64,000 nucleotides of DNA, taken from the NCBI GenBank assembly GCA_959347315.1, contig OY365822.1, forward strand, positions 5,680,000 through 5,743,999. Reading direction: 5' to 3'. The stretch comes from Bimastos eiseni. Taxonomy: Eukaryota; Annelida; Clitellata; Crassiclitellata; Lumbricidae. This document shows, one piece after another, positions 52,540-64,000 of this stretch (its first letter is position 1; every line of letters starts with the position of its first letter). The translations under genes and the position numbers were made by a program. The notes under the pieces are model-generated. The model ran no database searches, was not told the DNA's origin, and saw only the letters and a program-made list of their open reading frames with translations.

Positions 52540-54690
52540 AGTACGGTTGATGCATCTGTAAATTCCTGTATGCCTGCCTCTCTGTCTATCTCTCTATGTA
52601 TCTGTCTCTGTATCTCTGTCTGTCTCTCTGTCTGTCTCTGTATCTCTCCAATTTCTACTGACAGCGTGCTTTCCATGGCTATATGACCTTTCCTGTCACT
52701 AACAATATGAATTCGAGAGCGTGTTTAGCTTCGGTTATAGATGGCTAATTGAAATTCGACCCTCAATCATATCTCATCTGATATTATATATATAAAATAT
52801 ATATGCGCAATATAAGCACATACATACATCCATACGCAAAATCACAAATGCCAATGAATACGATATATTCATAAATATCTGTACGTGCCAATATATTTAT
52901 GTTGACCAATTGGCTACGAATGTTTTTAGATAGACTCTATGTGACATGAAGACAGTAGAGACCTATTACTGAAGAAATGCTGTTCTCGTTGGAAGAGGTA
53001 CAAAGTCTATTCAATTCCCAGTTCAATCGCGTTTAATAAACCTAGATTTAGGAAATTCAGCCAATTAGCAGAAATTTTTTAGCAGTATAAGCTTTCGCCG
53101 ACGAAAAATAGCATTATACACTAAATAATTATATGAAGGAAATGCTGGAGAAAGACCTAGCTTACAATCTAGCCAAAATACATTTCAAGGGAATTCACCT
53201 GTAGGCCCTATAATGTCTTATAATTATAAAGACTCTTTCAAATCTCTCTAATGATGCTAATAATGACGTTGTCTGACATCCAAGTCAATTACTACTATGT
53301 GCTATTCGACCCGTCTATATCTATTTCACTGAAAATTATGGCTTTTAATGTCAGGGTAATTTGTGCGTGTATGATATAAAAATGTGTAATTATAAAACAG
53401 ATAGCTTAATCAAGGAATAAATTACAGCATTTATTTTATTATTTTAATAGTTATTAGCTATATTTTGACAGCATAGAGTTTGCGAGTTGCAATGCCATAG
53501 CAAAAGATCTCAGCGCTTATTAATGTAGTCTATCGTACATATCTGAGAAAGAGAGTTCGATACCCGTACCCCTCGTAAGGTTGACTAGTCCGTCTTTCGC
53601 TCGTCGCGGCATTGGTTAACTTAGGCCTACATGTGAATAAAATGAGCGCATTGCATGGCTGCATACAGTTATATTCGACTCCTATAATAACTTGTCATCA
53701 ATGGTTCATACTATGTCTGCAATCACAGTTCGGCCTCTCAGTTTGAAATTAAAGGAAGAATTACTAAACAACCCATGCTAGTCTACACCAAAGTGTTGAT
53801 ACGCAGCTGGTAAAATGAACAAGATGCCAGCGTATACCTACTTTCACAGAATAAACGATCTGCAAAGCTCTGTCTGGTTCCCTAACACTTTTAACAACGA
53901 GCTGCGCTGGTTCCACAATCGCTTTTAGTGCACTCTCTAGCCATTAAATTTATGATTGAAGACTCCGCGGTTCAGACCGTCTTTTGAGAACACGAACTGG
54001 CTGCTACAGACCGCAGCCGATACTTCATCTATTCGTCTTTAATTGGTTTAATCAGACCGAGACAGAAGACCTTTCTTATACCGCTGACGATATTGCCCTA
54101 ATCAAGACCTCCACTGTGAGGCATCGCCTGACCAGACAATCGCAAACATAATAACGGTTTATTTATGTAGCGCCTGTTACACGCGGTTTTTTCCACTTGG
54201 GGTGGCGGCAGAAATCTCTGCGGAAAATGTTACGCCGATCGTTAATCGTCTGTGACAATCGGTGTTGTTGAACAACGGAAACAATAGAGGACATTGTGAC
54301 AAAACAAAGAAGCCAACGATACACATGTTACGCTGGAACAAGGCTTATTGACCGACGACGGATTCTGCGTCCGATCCACTCGAATCGAATGAACCGGTTG
54401 ACATTTCGTTTTATTTGTGAGTTTCTGTTTGTCTTTAAGTCTGTCTGTCTGCCAGTATGATTATCAGCCTGCCTGCCTGTCCATCGGTCTGTCTGTTTGT
54501 TTGTCTGTCTGCCAGTCACCCTAACTGCCTACCTGTCTGTATGTTTGCCTGTCTCTGTCTCGTATGTCTTCTGCGTATATTCCATTTCGTATACTATGCA
54601 GCCAATAAGTTAGTCTGCAATCGATCAGTTAGCAAACATCGTAGAGATCCAATCAGCTCGACGAACGCAACAGACCAACAACGAATGCGT
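52540..54690. other. Intergenic, AT-rich, no gene recognised
   Basis: Holds a reverse copy of the TGCATGGCTGCATACAGTTA family (about 53640-53740), (CTGT)n-like runs near 54440-54560 and ordinary AT-rich DNA. No supported coding exon. Confidence 0.6.
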
Positions 54691-54696
54691 CATCTT

Positions 54697-54701
54697 AAAT
54701 T

Positions 54702-54758
<57 letters not shown>

Positions 54759-54849
54759 GTCATCATCATCGTCATCGTCATCGTCATCGTCATAGTCATA
54801 GTCATAGTCATAGTCATAGTCGTCGTCGTTGTCATCATCATCATCGTCA

Positions 54850-54880
<31 letters not shown>

Positions 54881-55075
54881 TGTCATCATCATCATCGTCA
54901 TCGTCTTCGTCATCGTCATCGTCATCACCATTGTCATAGTCATCGTCATCGTCATCGTCGTCGTCATCGTCATCGTCATCGTCGTCGTCGTCATCATCAT
55001 CATCATTATCATCATCGTCCTCGTCGTCATCGACATCGCCATCACCATCACTATCATATTAATCATATTAATCAT
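54697..55075. repeat. (TCA)n/(TCG)n trinucleotide tract
   Basis: Pure (TCA)n at the left changing to mixed TCATCG, then TCATAG and TCGTCG segments; long Ser or Met/Thr open frames are artefacts. Confidence 0.98.
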
Positions 55076-55414
55076 ATTCATTCACGTGATTGTCGTCGTC
55101 GTCATCATCATCATCACCACCAAACTGACTGATGTATAAAATGTATTGATTCATGCATTGGTTGATGGGTGGGTTGATGGAGGATGGACGATTGGATGCA
55201 TTGCTGAACCTAACGCATATGCACATACAGTGGCGGCTCTAGACTTTCAAGAAGAGCCACGGAGGGGTTGGGTGAATCTGAAAGAATGGCTAATCAGATG
55301 TCATATAGTATTTGAAAGTGAACTAAAATTAGGGGGGAGGTCCAAATTAATCCAGGACAGACAGGATGGATGGAGAGAGGAAGGGTCGGTGGTCGCCACT
55401 GTTTACACCCTGAC

Positions 55415-55465
55415 AGTGCCAGTGCCAGTCCCAAGCCTGGATGAAGGAGGAGGGCGACGTTAATC
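55415..55465. repeat. Dispersed GTGCCAGTCCCAAGCCTGGA element
   Basis: AGTGCCAGTCCCAAGCCTGG then ATGAAGGAGGAGGGCGACG. Similar copies at about 7795-7845 (reverse), 19370-19410, 57545-57590 and 61945-61985. Resembles a motif common in fish retroelement remnants. Confidence 0.65.
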
Positions 55466-55729
55466 ATCTTTTTATGAAACGGGGTCGTTAATCTGCAGCA
55501 ACTAACTAACTGGGGTGAGTGGTTGTTTAGAGATTCAGTTAAATGGGGCACTGGCCTCTTCTGCCCCCCTGTGGAGCCGCCATTAATTTTGGTACATAGA
55601 GACCGATAAAGCATTCTGAAATCGTCTGGCGGAAAGATTAAATGGAATCTTTTGTCTAATTAAGAGTTATCCTCTGCGACTGGGTTGTATTGGATCGATT
55701 GAGAGATTCATAGACCGATCGATCCATGA

Positions 55730-56190
55730 ATTGAATGGCGATCCGCTGCCCCAACTCGATGATATGGGGAAGGGAAGGGGAAGGGAGGGTGCATGGTGTG
55801 CCGTGCATGGATTAGTCCAGGGAAGGATGAGAACGAGGGAAAGCTCGTCGGCTCAATTCGTCAAGGGTCGGATTCGGTACCGTTGCGATCACGTGACTGC
55901 ACAACTCGTGCGTTCGAACAATGTTGGTGGAACGGAGAGAGGGAGGGGAGGGAAGGAGAGGAGGGGAGAGGGAGGGAGGGAGGGAGGAGGAATTCCACGA
56001 AGACATCGACGTTTGTCTTGTTTATTGCGCCGGGGGGCAAAAGTCACGCAACGCTGTTCAGATCCATTCTATGGGGACGATAGATACGGTCGGTTGGTAG
56101 AGACTGAGAGAGCGAGGGAGGAAGGAAGGGTGGGATGGAAGGAGAGAGGAAGGAAGGGAGGGGAATGAGAGATGGATGGCGGGTAGGATA
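55730..56190. other. GGGA/GAAGG-rich intergenic block
   Basis: Purine-rich (GGGA)n, (GGAGG)n and (GAAGG)n runs; open frames on both strands are low complexity. No gene recognised. Confidence 0.6.
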
Positions 56191-56600
56191 GATGGAGGAA
56201 GGAATGGAGGGATAGAAGGATGGATGGATTGACGGAGGGAGAGAGGGAGGCCTTGTATCATGGATGGATGGATATATGGACGAATGGATGGATGGAATGC
56301 ATGGATAGAGCGATTTATGGAGGGATTAAGGTATAATGATGGGTTGTTGGATTGGTGGATGGATAGATGGATGGAAAGATTGATTGATAGATGGATGGAT
56401 CTGTAGTTTGATAATTGGATTGATGTATAGATGGATAGATAGATGAATGGATGTATGGATGGATGGATGGATGGATGGATGGATGGAGGGATAGATGGAT
56501 GTGTGGATGGATGGATAGACAGATGGATGGATGGATGGATGGGTTGGTGGATGGGTGGATGGATGGATGTATGGATGGATGGATTAATTAAATAATGCGC
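56190..56600. repeat. (GGAT)n-rich minisatellite
   Basis: ATGGATGG with interruptions, 400 bp. Confidence 0.96.
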
Positions 56601-57230
56601 AGGTAGATGTATGTATGTATGTATGTACGAGAGAATGAAATGATTGATGGATGGGTGAATGGCTGAAAGGGTGATTGGATTGATCCAGAATCATAATGAT
56701 GCTTCATCATCGTCGTCACTACGGGTATCATTGTTAAGCCTCTGGGTGTCTGACGCAGCATCTTTGCTCACATGTTGGTCTCCATCACTCTCATTGTCTT
56801 CTTGTATCCTTCTGCGTCTTTCTTCCTATGTGCGTCTGTCTAGCGCTCCCTATGCTTCTCTTCCTTCATTTCGTTCCCTTTCCTCATCTGACCGTCAGTC
56901 TCTTTCCGTGTCTGTCTCTGTCTCGTTCTGTCTCTCTCTCTGTCTGTCTACTTGTTTCTGTATGCACACTGAATGTCTTCGAAGTTACCGTAGAACTTAA
57001 AATAGACCCTAGTCTCACATCCATTGCATTCAGAGGAATTACTTTAACCCCGATGCGAGGACCCCTTCAATTCCATCAACCAGACTCTAATGCATCTAAT
57101 AGATCATGTCCACTGTCGATCAAGAAAGGGAAAGTGCTCATCGCGATCTATTGTCTCAAAGGAAAGAGCAACCGTGGATAGAGAAAGCAAGAGGAAACGA
57201 TTAAGGATGCTTGTGTTCAATGTTATTTAA

Positions 57231-57359
57231 TCCTATTATGTGACGGTTTAATGGACGATGTTGCTAATCGATTCCAACTGTTGCTCAATTCCTTGCAACA
57301 GCAGATCAACAGGCGGAGTCGATTAGCAACGCCGTCCATTAAACCGTCACTTAATAGGA
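57231..57359. repeat. Hairpin: 45-bp inverted arms, 39-bp loop
   Basis: Arms 57231-57275 and 57315-57359 pair at 41 of 45 positions (TCCTATTATGTGACGGTTTA versus its inverse); the loop itself contains CTGTTGC...GCAACAG. A foldback element or hairpin-RNA source. Confidence 0.9.
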
Positions 57360-58016
57360 CAACGTAGGCCTTGCCGCAAGCATCCCTAACCGTCAACTCT
57401 TGCCTCCTCCACGGGATCTGGGGTTGGCACTGCAAGAGTACAAACAGTTGTGCAGTTCCATCCACAAAAATGCTACACAGCACTATGACCAGACAGTAGA
57501 TTAAGACTATTCCTCATAATTCCACCGCGGCTTGCACTCCGGCAGTGCCAGTTCCAAGCCCGGATAAAGAAGGAGGGCGACGCTAACAATGTTCCTCAGA
57601 AAACAGGTAATTCTGCCAATCAGAAGACACTCTTCGTTGTTTCATTGGTCGCCTAAAAGCACCAGCTGGTGTTATTTAATAGCAGCAGTAGTTCAATCAA
57701 ATCAATCAATCAAATCAAAGCCATTTATAATTTCAAACATCAATCATCACAGGTGCAAACACGTCAAGGTATTTAATTAACAAGCGAAGACAATTACGAT
57801 TAAATGTACAAGAAAAATCACTCAAATGACAGATGCCCAAGGACGGGCATACCACGTCAGCAAGGGACATGTGCCGTTAGCTCTGGCTGCCCTGCACATG
57901 GAACAAGTAGATGGCAACAAGAGCATTGGCCATTAGATCAATATAGTTTTATAAAAGTTGTATAATATGAAAAGTTTGGGGTTAAGAGATAATAGTTCTA
58001 CCGATAAATAAGAAAT

Positions 58017-58017
58017 A

Positions 58018-58073
<56 letters not shown>

Positions 58074-58140
58074 GTTACTATTGTTATTATTATTATTATA
58101 ATTGTTATTATTATTGTTATTGTTATTATTATTACTGCTA
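58017..58140. repeat. (TTA)n microsatellite
   Basis: TTATTA run becoming TTG/TTA mixed; spurious poly-Leu frame. Confidence 0.97.
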
Positions 58141-58658
58141 CTGCAACTGCTACGACTACCACTGTTACAATTACTTGTAGTTATAACATTGTGCCATGTC
58201 TTAATCAGATTGAAGCTCGAGAAGCTACCAAATAAACGGCGTCCTAATCTCTTGCCAAGCAGATCTTACCCTATCCAGTGCGCTCGTCTCTTCGTCATCA
58301 TCATCCAGACGCCGCATTGGCGATCATTATCAGCAATTCTATCTTCGCTGAAAGAATTCTCCGAAGGGCAGCCGATAAATGAACCCAGGCAGAACGGATC
58401 CAAATGTGGGTCATTCTCACTCCACCTCGATCTCCTCATCACCCATCTACACCCTCGATCTCACCCCCAGGCGCCCACTCCACCGAAGGCCCGGGAAAAA
58501 TATTTAAATATTGACCAAAGAGGTCTGAAGCTCGGCAGATGTCGATCGATGACGGAAGAACAAACGATGCTGTCCGCTTGGCGGCGCTTCAGACGCCAGG
58601 TTGGTCATGGAGAATGGTCAAAGGGCCGTCGCCAGTTCTTCCCTGTCAGTCATTCAAG

Positions 58659-58675
58659 ATGGCGGCTCACCTCAG
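58659..58675 (+). CDS. Possible short first coding exon at a YY1-like site
   Basis: CAAGATGGCGGCTCACCTCAG/GTTCGG reads MAAHL plus two bases before a GT. The YY1-like motif covers the ATG as in NMT. No downstream exon identified. Confidence 0.2.
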
Positions 58676-58849
58676 GTTCGGAAATCGGCGCCGAATACAG
58701 TGAGGTCCAGTTAAAAGGGATCCGGCTGGACTGGCTTTGAATAGATTCAGACCAAATTGAACCCATTTTTGTGATGGAATCGATGTTTCTCTTTTCAAGA
58801 AATCGATAGACTGTCTTGATGGAATTGACCACAGCATGCAGTCCCGCCG

Positions 58850-58985
58850 ACAGAAATTGCTGACCCCTCGGCAGATAAACGTTGGGGTCCTAGGCAGATA
58901 AATTCCCGGCTCTTAGGCAGGTACATCTCGGACCCCTAAAGGCAGATTAATGCCGGTCCCCTAGGCAGAGCAGTCAAGAGCCTCT
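58850..58985. repeat. ~30-bp CCCCTAGGCAGATAAA repeats
   Basis: Four to five degenerate units with TAGGCAGATAA and CCGGTCCC/CTCGGACCCC. Confidence 0.75.
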
Positions 58986-59226
58986 TAGAGACTCTGACGG
59001 AAGCAGGCGTGTTACATAGCAAAATAAGAAAAATATTATGATGATCGGATGCTCGAAGTTTAAACTGATTTATTTAAGAATCAGTAATTTTATATTATCA
59101 AAGATATGACTCCTAAACTATGATTTAGGCCTACAAGCTGATCATAAGTTTTTCCATCTCCACACTGTAACCACCCTGATCTACATGTGTGTGTGGCTGT
59201 GGGTGTTTGTGGGTGTGTGCGGGCCA

Positions 59227-59227
<1 letters not shown>

Positions 59228-59261
<34 letters not shown>

Positions 59262-59490
59262 TGTCGCTCTCTGTCTCGTCATGTCTGTCTGATTCTATTC
59301 GTCTCTCTTCGTCTCTGTCTTCGTGTCTCTCTCTGTCTCTCTCTCTATTTTGTCTCCTCTGTATCTTTCTCACTGCTTTTCACCATGCCATGCTCTGTCT
59401 TTCTCTTTGTCTGTGTGTGTGTCTCTCTCTCTGTCTATCTCCGTCGCTCTCCATCTCTGTCTCTCTCTGTCTCTGTGCGTCTCTCTCACA
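59228..59490. repeat. (CT)n/(CTGT)n pyrimidine tract
   Basis: Compound pyrimidine-rich microsatellite; many Ser/Leu frames are spurious. Confidence 0.95.
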
Positions 59491-59982
59491 CTGCCTTTGA
59501 CCATGCCATAATTCTTCACGAAAACCACCTCTGTCAATAGCGACTGGAGGCAGTTCCCTCTGGAATAGACATCTAAACTTTTTTAACCATAGACGGCGTC
59601 TCTTAGTTTTCACGTATAGACCCCACTGCACAATTCCTGATATCACGTCTCCCAACACACAACGCTGTGTACTGCAATCCACCCAATATCCCCTCTGTGC
59701 ACCATTCAGTCTACACAACGCAACTCGACAAACAAGCGTTTCCCGAACCGCGGCTTTCCCGTTGGCGACTCGCCATCAATCCGCTGGCAGCCGCTGTAGC
59801 CCTCGACACGCGACATGCGCGCCATCGCCCACTTTAGTTGACGTGTCATAATTCTTATAGCGCCCGGTGAGATTATCTTATTACTGTTACGTGTAGGCGG
59901 TCGATCGCACCGCGAGTGTTGGCAAGGCGCCCGAGATTAGTGAGTAAATAGTAACGTTGACGGTTGGCGGTTGGCGTCGTTG

Positions 59983-60069
59983 ATGATGAAATCGGCAAAT
60001 GAAGCGAGCGACGCTTTCCTGGCGTCATCTTCCGTCGATATTTTCCCGCTAATGGAACACTCGAGCAGT
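59983..60069 (+). CDS. Candidate first coding exon of an unknown gene
   Basis: MMKSANEASDAFLASSSVDI then FPLMEHSSS, ending in phase 0 at AGT/GTGAGT, a strong donor. It sits in a locally GC-rich, non-repetitive block. No family recognised and no second exon proven. Confidence 0.28.
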
Positions 60070-60434
60070 GTGAGTCGCTGAGCGACGCGGACACGGAAAC
60101 ACGTCGCTATAGGGAGAGAGCGGCAGACGATAAGACGGAGGCAGAGGGGCAAGGCATGCGGAGAGAGACATTTGTAGGAAGAGGGATGTACAGCCGAGGG
60201 GTGGCACTCGGGCTTAGAGACTAGGTTGAGAGGAAGGGTTGGCGTTATGGGGTTACTGGAGCGTGCAAGGCCACCTGAGAGCGGTCGTATCTGGAACAAG
60301 ATGGGGAATTGGGGAGGGGTAGTAGGAGGGGTAGAGCTCTCGACTTGAACCTTGTGCACTCGGGATATGACATGAGCTTGGCATTCGAGGCGAGCAAGCG
60401 ATCGCTCTCCTTGGTCTCTTGCCTATCAACGGTC

Positions 60435-60447
60435 TGGTAATATTATT

Positions 60448-60488
<41 letters not shown>

Positions 60489-60570
60489 TGAAATAATAAT
60501 AATAAGAACAATATTAATAATAGTAATAGCAACAGCAATGACAAAGCAACAGTAGTAGTAATAGTAAAAA

Positions 60571-60603
<33 letters not shown>

Positions 60604-60690
60604 GTGGAGTAGTAGGGGAAGTAGTGGGAAGTAGTAGTAGTAGTATTAATAATAATAATAATAATTTCTGACAATAATAATAATTGCAAT
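60435..60690. repeat. (AAT)n/(AGT)n trinucleotide tract
   Basis: AATAATAAT then AGTAGTAGT then AATAAT; long Tyr/Leu frames are artefacts. Confidence 0.97.
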
Positions 60691-60699
60691 AATAAAACC

Positions 60700-62130
60700 A
60701 TCTGCGAAGACTAGCCATTCCATAACAATGCCCCCCCCCCCCTATGTTTTTTAATCCCGAGGGATCATATGTGCCTCGGAGAGAAAAAAAATTATAATAA
60801 TAAATTAAAGTAATAAAAATTAAAATAACCATAATAATCATAATAACGATATAAAAAAATATTATAATTATAGTAATAGTAAATTATTAGATAAGAAATG
60901 CACAATACGGTAAGACTTTTAAAGATAGAAAACTGGTTTGAACTCTTGGTCACTGCACGTCCTTTAGACACTGAGGGCCACCACATAAATTATCTTTGAA
61001 GCCGTTGACCGCACCAGAAAACTCAAACACAACGATTAAAATTCACTGAGAATTATTAACTATTCTATTATGAAATGATCACGATGAATACTCGCGTGTG
61101 TGTATAGTATTGTATTGCATTTACAGATTTCTATAGCGCCGCTTCCAGTAGAACTTAAATAGAGGCGCTCCAAGTGCGAAAAACCCACGGGAAAACAAGT
61201 TTTAGGAATACGGGCAGAAACAGAAGCTCCCCTAGTTTGAATTAAAGAACGAGTCGGAGAGAGGATTATCATTCCAAGGAAAAGGGTCGATATATTGAGC
61301 AGAAGCAGTCCGATTCCGATTTACCAAGAGTTCGTGTCGACATGGGTTCACTGTTCACATTTAACAAGTCAAAGTAAAAACATGGGTTTTTCCAGACCCT
61401 CTGTTATTTACTGTTGGTAATCTGGTAGATGGCGCAATCGTTCCATTTCCTTAAGAGATTTTTGATTACATAGGTTATCATTGATGATGGTGGAGCTTGT
61501 CAAGGATGACTCGTTCGAGTGGTTAAACTATAATTAATATTTTTTGTTTTTGTCAATTTTTCTAAATTTTTCAGTTACATCTGTAAAAATATGATACATG
61601 GTATTGTCATGCAAGCCTGAAATATGTGCAAATTTCAGCTCTGTAGGTCGACGGGAACATACATGAAAAAGAGTTGAAAGATGTCCGACAAACTCGACGC
61701 AAGCCAAGTAAAATAAGAGAGAGTAAAAATGATGAGCTAAGTTACGAAGGAATATTAATTATTTGTGAAAATTAGCCATTGATCTTATATGTAACTTCAT
61801 CTTTACTCAAACTGTAAAAAATGTAGCTCGCTCGCGAGGTGGGGGGCACTTGAAACCAACCAGTCGGCGGCATGTCGTATAGCACTGCCCTAGGTATTTA
61901 TGACGGAAACAGTAGAGTAAAAACGGTGAATCCTCCTATGCTTGTCCCAGTGCCAGTTCCAAGCCTGGATGAAAGAGGAGGTCGACTCAAACGATCTCTG
62001 TTATTATATAGTATCAGTTAAACTGAAACCAGTAAGAACAGCAACTTCACAGTCTTGGCAACTGAGCAGTGAACAGGCGCTTGCTGCAGCAGCGTTGAAA
62101 CTGTTTTATTATGTTTGTGTTTTCAAATCG
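60700..62130. other. Intergenic, no gene recognised
   Basis: Includes a SINE-tail relative at about 61110-61180 (TATAGCGCCGCTTCC ... AGAGGCGCTCC) and the GTGCCAGTTCCAAGCCTGGA element at about 61945. Otherwise AT-rich. Confidence 0.6.
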
Positions 62131-62138
62131 TTCTTCGT

Positions 62139-62192
62139 TTTAACGCGTAGCTCAGTGTGCGCTGAATGATCGGGTTCGAGCCTAGCGTAGCT
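62139..62192 (+). mobile_element. tRNA-SINE head fragment
   Basis: TAACGCGTAGCTCAGTGTGC then GATCGGGTTCGAGCC, matching the B-box region of the SINE at 10092. Confidence 0.6.
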
Positions 62193-62208
62193 CTTTGCCG
62201 TAGGAACG

Positions 62209-62511
62209 GTGACCAACCTCCGCGAGAGAAAGCGCCACCTCTCGTCTTCCGCATCAGTATTTATATCAGGTCGGCGATCGATCGCTTCCGGTTTTATCGC
62301 TCGAGCGATGTCTCCTCGACGCTCGATTCCGCACAGCGCAGATCCTGCATTGAGTATTAATGGCGCGAGTCCAACGCCTGCGGTCGCCGACGCTACCACG
62401 GCTGCTGAAGTTGGTGGTGATGATGCTGGTCATCGAGAAGATGCGGTCGGATCTAGTGGAGCAGGGTACTCACTCGACGACATCGTTGCGCATGCAGGAC
62501 TCGATTGGTAG
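62209..62511 (+). CDS. Unrecognised GC-rich open frame, possible exon
   Basis: About 100 codons, ending GAGYSLDDIVAHAGLDW and a stop; an internal Met (MSPRRSIPHS) starts near 62308. Ala/Ser-rich middle. A GTAGAC overlapping the stop could be a donor (ATTG/GTAGAC). Composition differs from the AT-rich surroundings, but no family is recognised. Confidence 0.22.
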   Translation: MTNLRERKRHLSSSASVFISGRRSIASGFIARAMSPRRSIPHSADPALSINGASPTPAVADATTAAEVGGDDAGHREDAVGSSGAGYSLDDIVAHAGLDW

Positions 62512-62519
62512 ACAGGTCG

Positions 62520-63660
62520 ACTAGTTCTAGCGTGAATTGTAACGAACGACGGATGCGTCCCATTCTAATGATGAGTTATCCGGGACAGGTAGGGCGCCAC
62601 CTCCTCTGACGACGACTGGGGTAATTAAAGAGTCAATCCAGCTGTGAAGGTTTGGTCGACGACTGTAGGTGTTGACGACGATGTTGGCGGTGGCTTACAG
62701 CGACAGGGTGCCCTCGAAGCACACCGATCGGACGGAGGTGTAAGGGCTTCCACCTGATATTAAGCATCGACAGATTGATGCATCGTGGATCATTTGGATG
62801 CGGGTTGCAACAACGCTTCTAGAACGACTCCATCTGTTTCTACATAAGATCATCCGTGGTCGATTGCCGGGTCATGTTTTATAGGATCAAGAACCCTAGA
62901 TAATTAATCGACTACAAATTTTTTGACACTTAACGGAAGTTATCCTGAATTTTCTGTCGCTTTGATAATCGTGTTTGAACGTCCGCGACTTTGAAACTTC
63001 GATCGAATCAGTAAGTTGAAATTCGTCTAAGCAGATCGCGCTGTTTCACTGTTGACGCTCTTGGATACAATTAGATTACACCTTAAAATTAGAAACTCTT
63101 GCACAAAAGCAAATCTAGGAAAGATGCATAGATTCTTCTACAACGGCATAGTCTACATTTTCTTGCAATCAGTAAGCCGAACTTCTTGTCCATCGTTCTC
63201 TAACTTCCATGAGGCAGCGCCGAGCCTTCTTCTGTAACCCGAGATGGGCTCACTGTCACCGTTTCCCTAGTGCCCAGGTACCAATCCAGTGTTCTGTACC
63301 AACCCTAAGACTGTACTATTTAGCAGAGGCAGGGGTAGGGTCGGGAGCGCTCCTGAGTAGATGTTCTTGAAAGAGCGCTATTATAATCCTCCAAATAAAT
63401 AAATGAACATTTTCATGTTTTACAAGTCAGCAGCAACTTCAATTTCTGCATATGAAGGCTCTTACAGAACTATACGATTGATTTGATTATAATAAATTAC
63501 ATTAGAATATAATAGACCATACACGAGACGTGATTAGATTTGATTAAATTATAATCAACCAGATTAAAGCAGAATGGATTTTATTAGACTGGTATTTTCG
63601 CGACGACTCGTTCTTAAACTGTGCGAATACAATTTTCTTATCTTCACTCTTAACGACACC
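62520..63660. other. Intergenic, no gene recognised
   Basis: Moderately GC-rich at the left (62550-62900). A SINE tail at about 63340-63400 (GAGTAGATGTTCTTGAAAGA then GCGCTATTATAAT). No supported exon. Confidence 0.5.
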
Positions 63661-63667
63661 GAATTAA

Positions 63668-63720
63668 CGAGTAAACGAATAAACGAATAAACGAATAAAC
63701 GAGTAAACGAGTAAACGAGT
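63668..63720. repeat. 8-bp AAACGAAT/AAACGAGT tandem repeat
   Basis: About six units of AAACGA(A/G)T. Confidence 0.92.
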
Positions 63721-63889
63721 TGTCGCGACAATGTCAATGACATCAAATCTTATATATTCTAGTACAATGACTTCTATGAAGCCGTGATCATTATCCCCAA
63801 TGAGAGGGTCGCTTTGAGTAACATCGTAATAGAACACTGTTTATTTTATTCTGAGATTTTCTGAAATTTGGTATCGCCCTTCTTCCAAC

Positions 63890-64000
63890 GTTTTTTGATC
63901 ATAAGTGCACACGCCTCGATGGCGCAACTGCAGTTGTACTGCAGAGCAATATTGTGTGCAAAGAACTCGCTCAACGTCCCAACGCAGTGACCCCCGAACG
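63890..64000 (-). mobile_element. tRNA-derived SINE, reverse copy cut by the window end
   Basis: AAGTGCACACGCCTCGATGG then GCAACTGCAGTTGTACTGCA, the 3' body of the family at 34425 and 24781. Confidence 0.75.

Noticed and set aside
54457..55081. Poly-Ser and Met/Thr-rich frames
   Set aside because: Translation of the (TCA/TCG)n tract.
58102..58740. 212-codon plus frame starting with poly-Leu
   Set aside because: The start lies in (TTA)n and the remainder has no recognisable domain or codon signal; kept only as the micro-exon observation at 58659.

Overview
The window is nuclear DNA from an animal, most likely a marine invertebrate. The evidence is two conserved genes with many GT-AG introns, tRNA-derived SINEs with a LINE-like tail, hAT and Tc1/mariner miniature elements, a decayed CR1/L2-type LINE, and many mini- and microsatellites. 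I cannot place the phylum. Nothing resembles bacterial operons, CRISPR arrays or phage.

Layout. (1) Positions 1-25919, minus strand: the 5' half of UTP20, the huge HEAT-repeat scaffold of the small-subunit processome. I reconstructed 32 coding exons with consistent phase, about 1268 codons, from a 12-codon first exon at 25919 to an exon near 160-407 where the gene leaves the window. Human UTP20 is about 2785 residues, so the rest lies to the left. (2) About 25920-27096: a short divergent intergenic region with an ETS-like site on the UTP20 side and a YY1-like site over the NMT start. (3) 27097-37139, plus strand: a complete 13-exon glycylpeptide N-tetradecanoyltransferase (NMT) gene, 515 residues from the preferred start, with both family signatures and the catalytic C-terminus on a 21-nt last exon. 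(4) 37140-64000: gene-poor, repeat-rich DNA with a LINE pseudogene (about 40.83-44.1 kb), a 1.2-kb purine-rich satellite block, a near-perfect 12 x 55-bp tandem array, a palindromic mariner MITE, a 45-bp-arm hairpin and a (TCA/TCG)n tract. There are a few unrecognised open frames and possible first exons, none of which I can name.

The two recognised genes are housekeeping genes arranged head to head. UTP20 acts in nucleolar 18S rRNA maturation; NMT myristoylates N-terminal glycines in the cytosol, partly on ribosomes. A shared promoter is plausible but inferred.

The most unusual pattern is in the introns. Many UTP20 introns and one NMT intron carry their own private minisatellite, each with a different unit of 12-33 bp. 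Some abut a splice acceptor and supply its pyrimidine tract or branch-site-like motifs. No clearly new multi-gene system is present; the best leads are these arrays, the tail-derived 55-bp array, a telomere-like-core MITE family and the palindromic elements.
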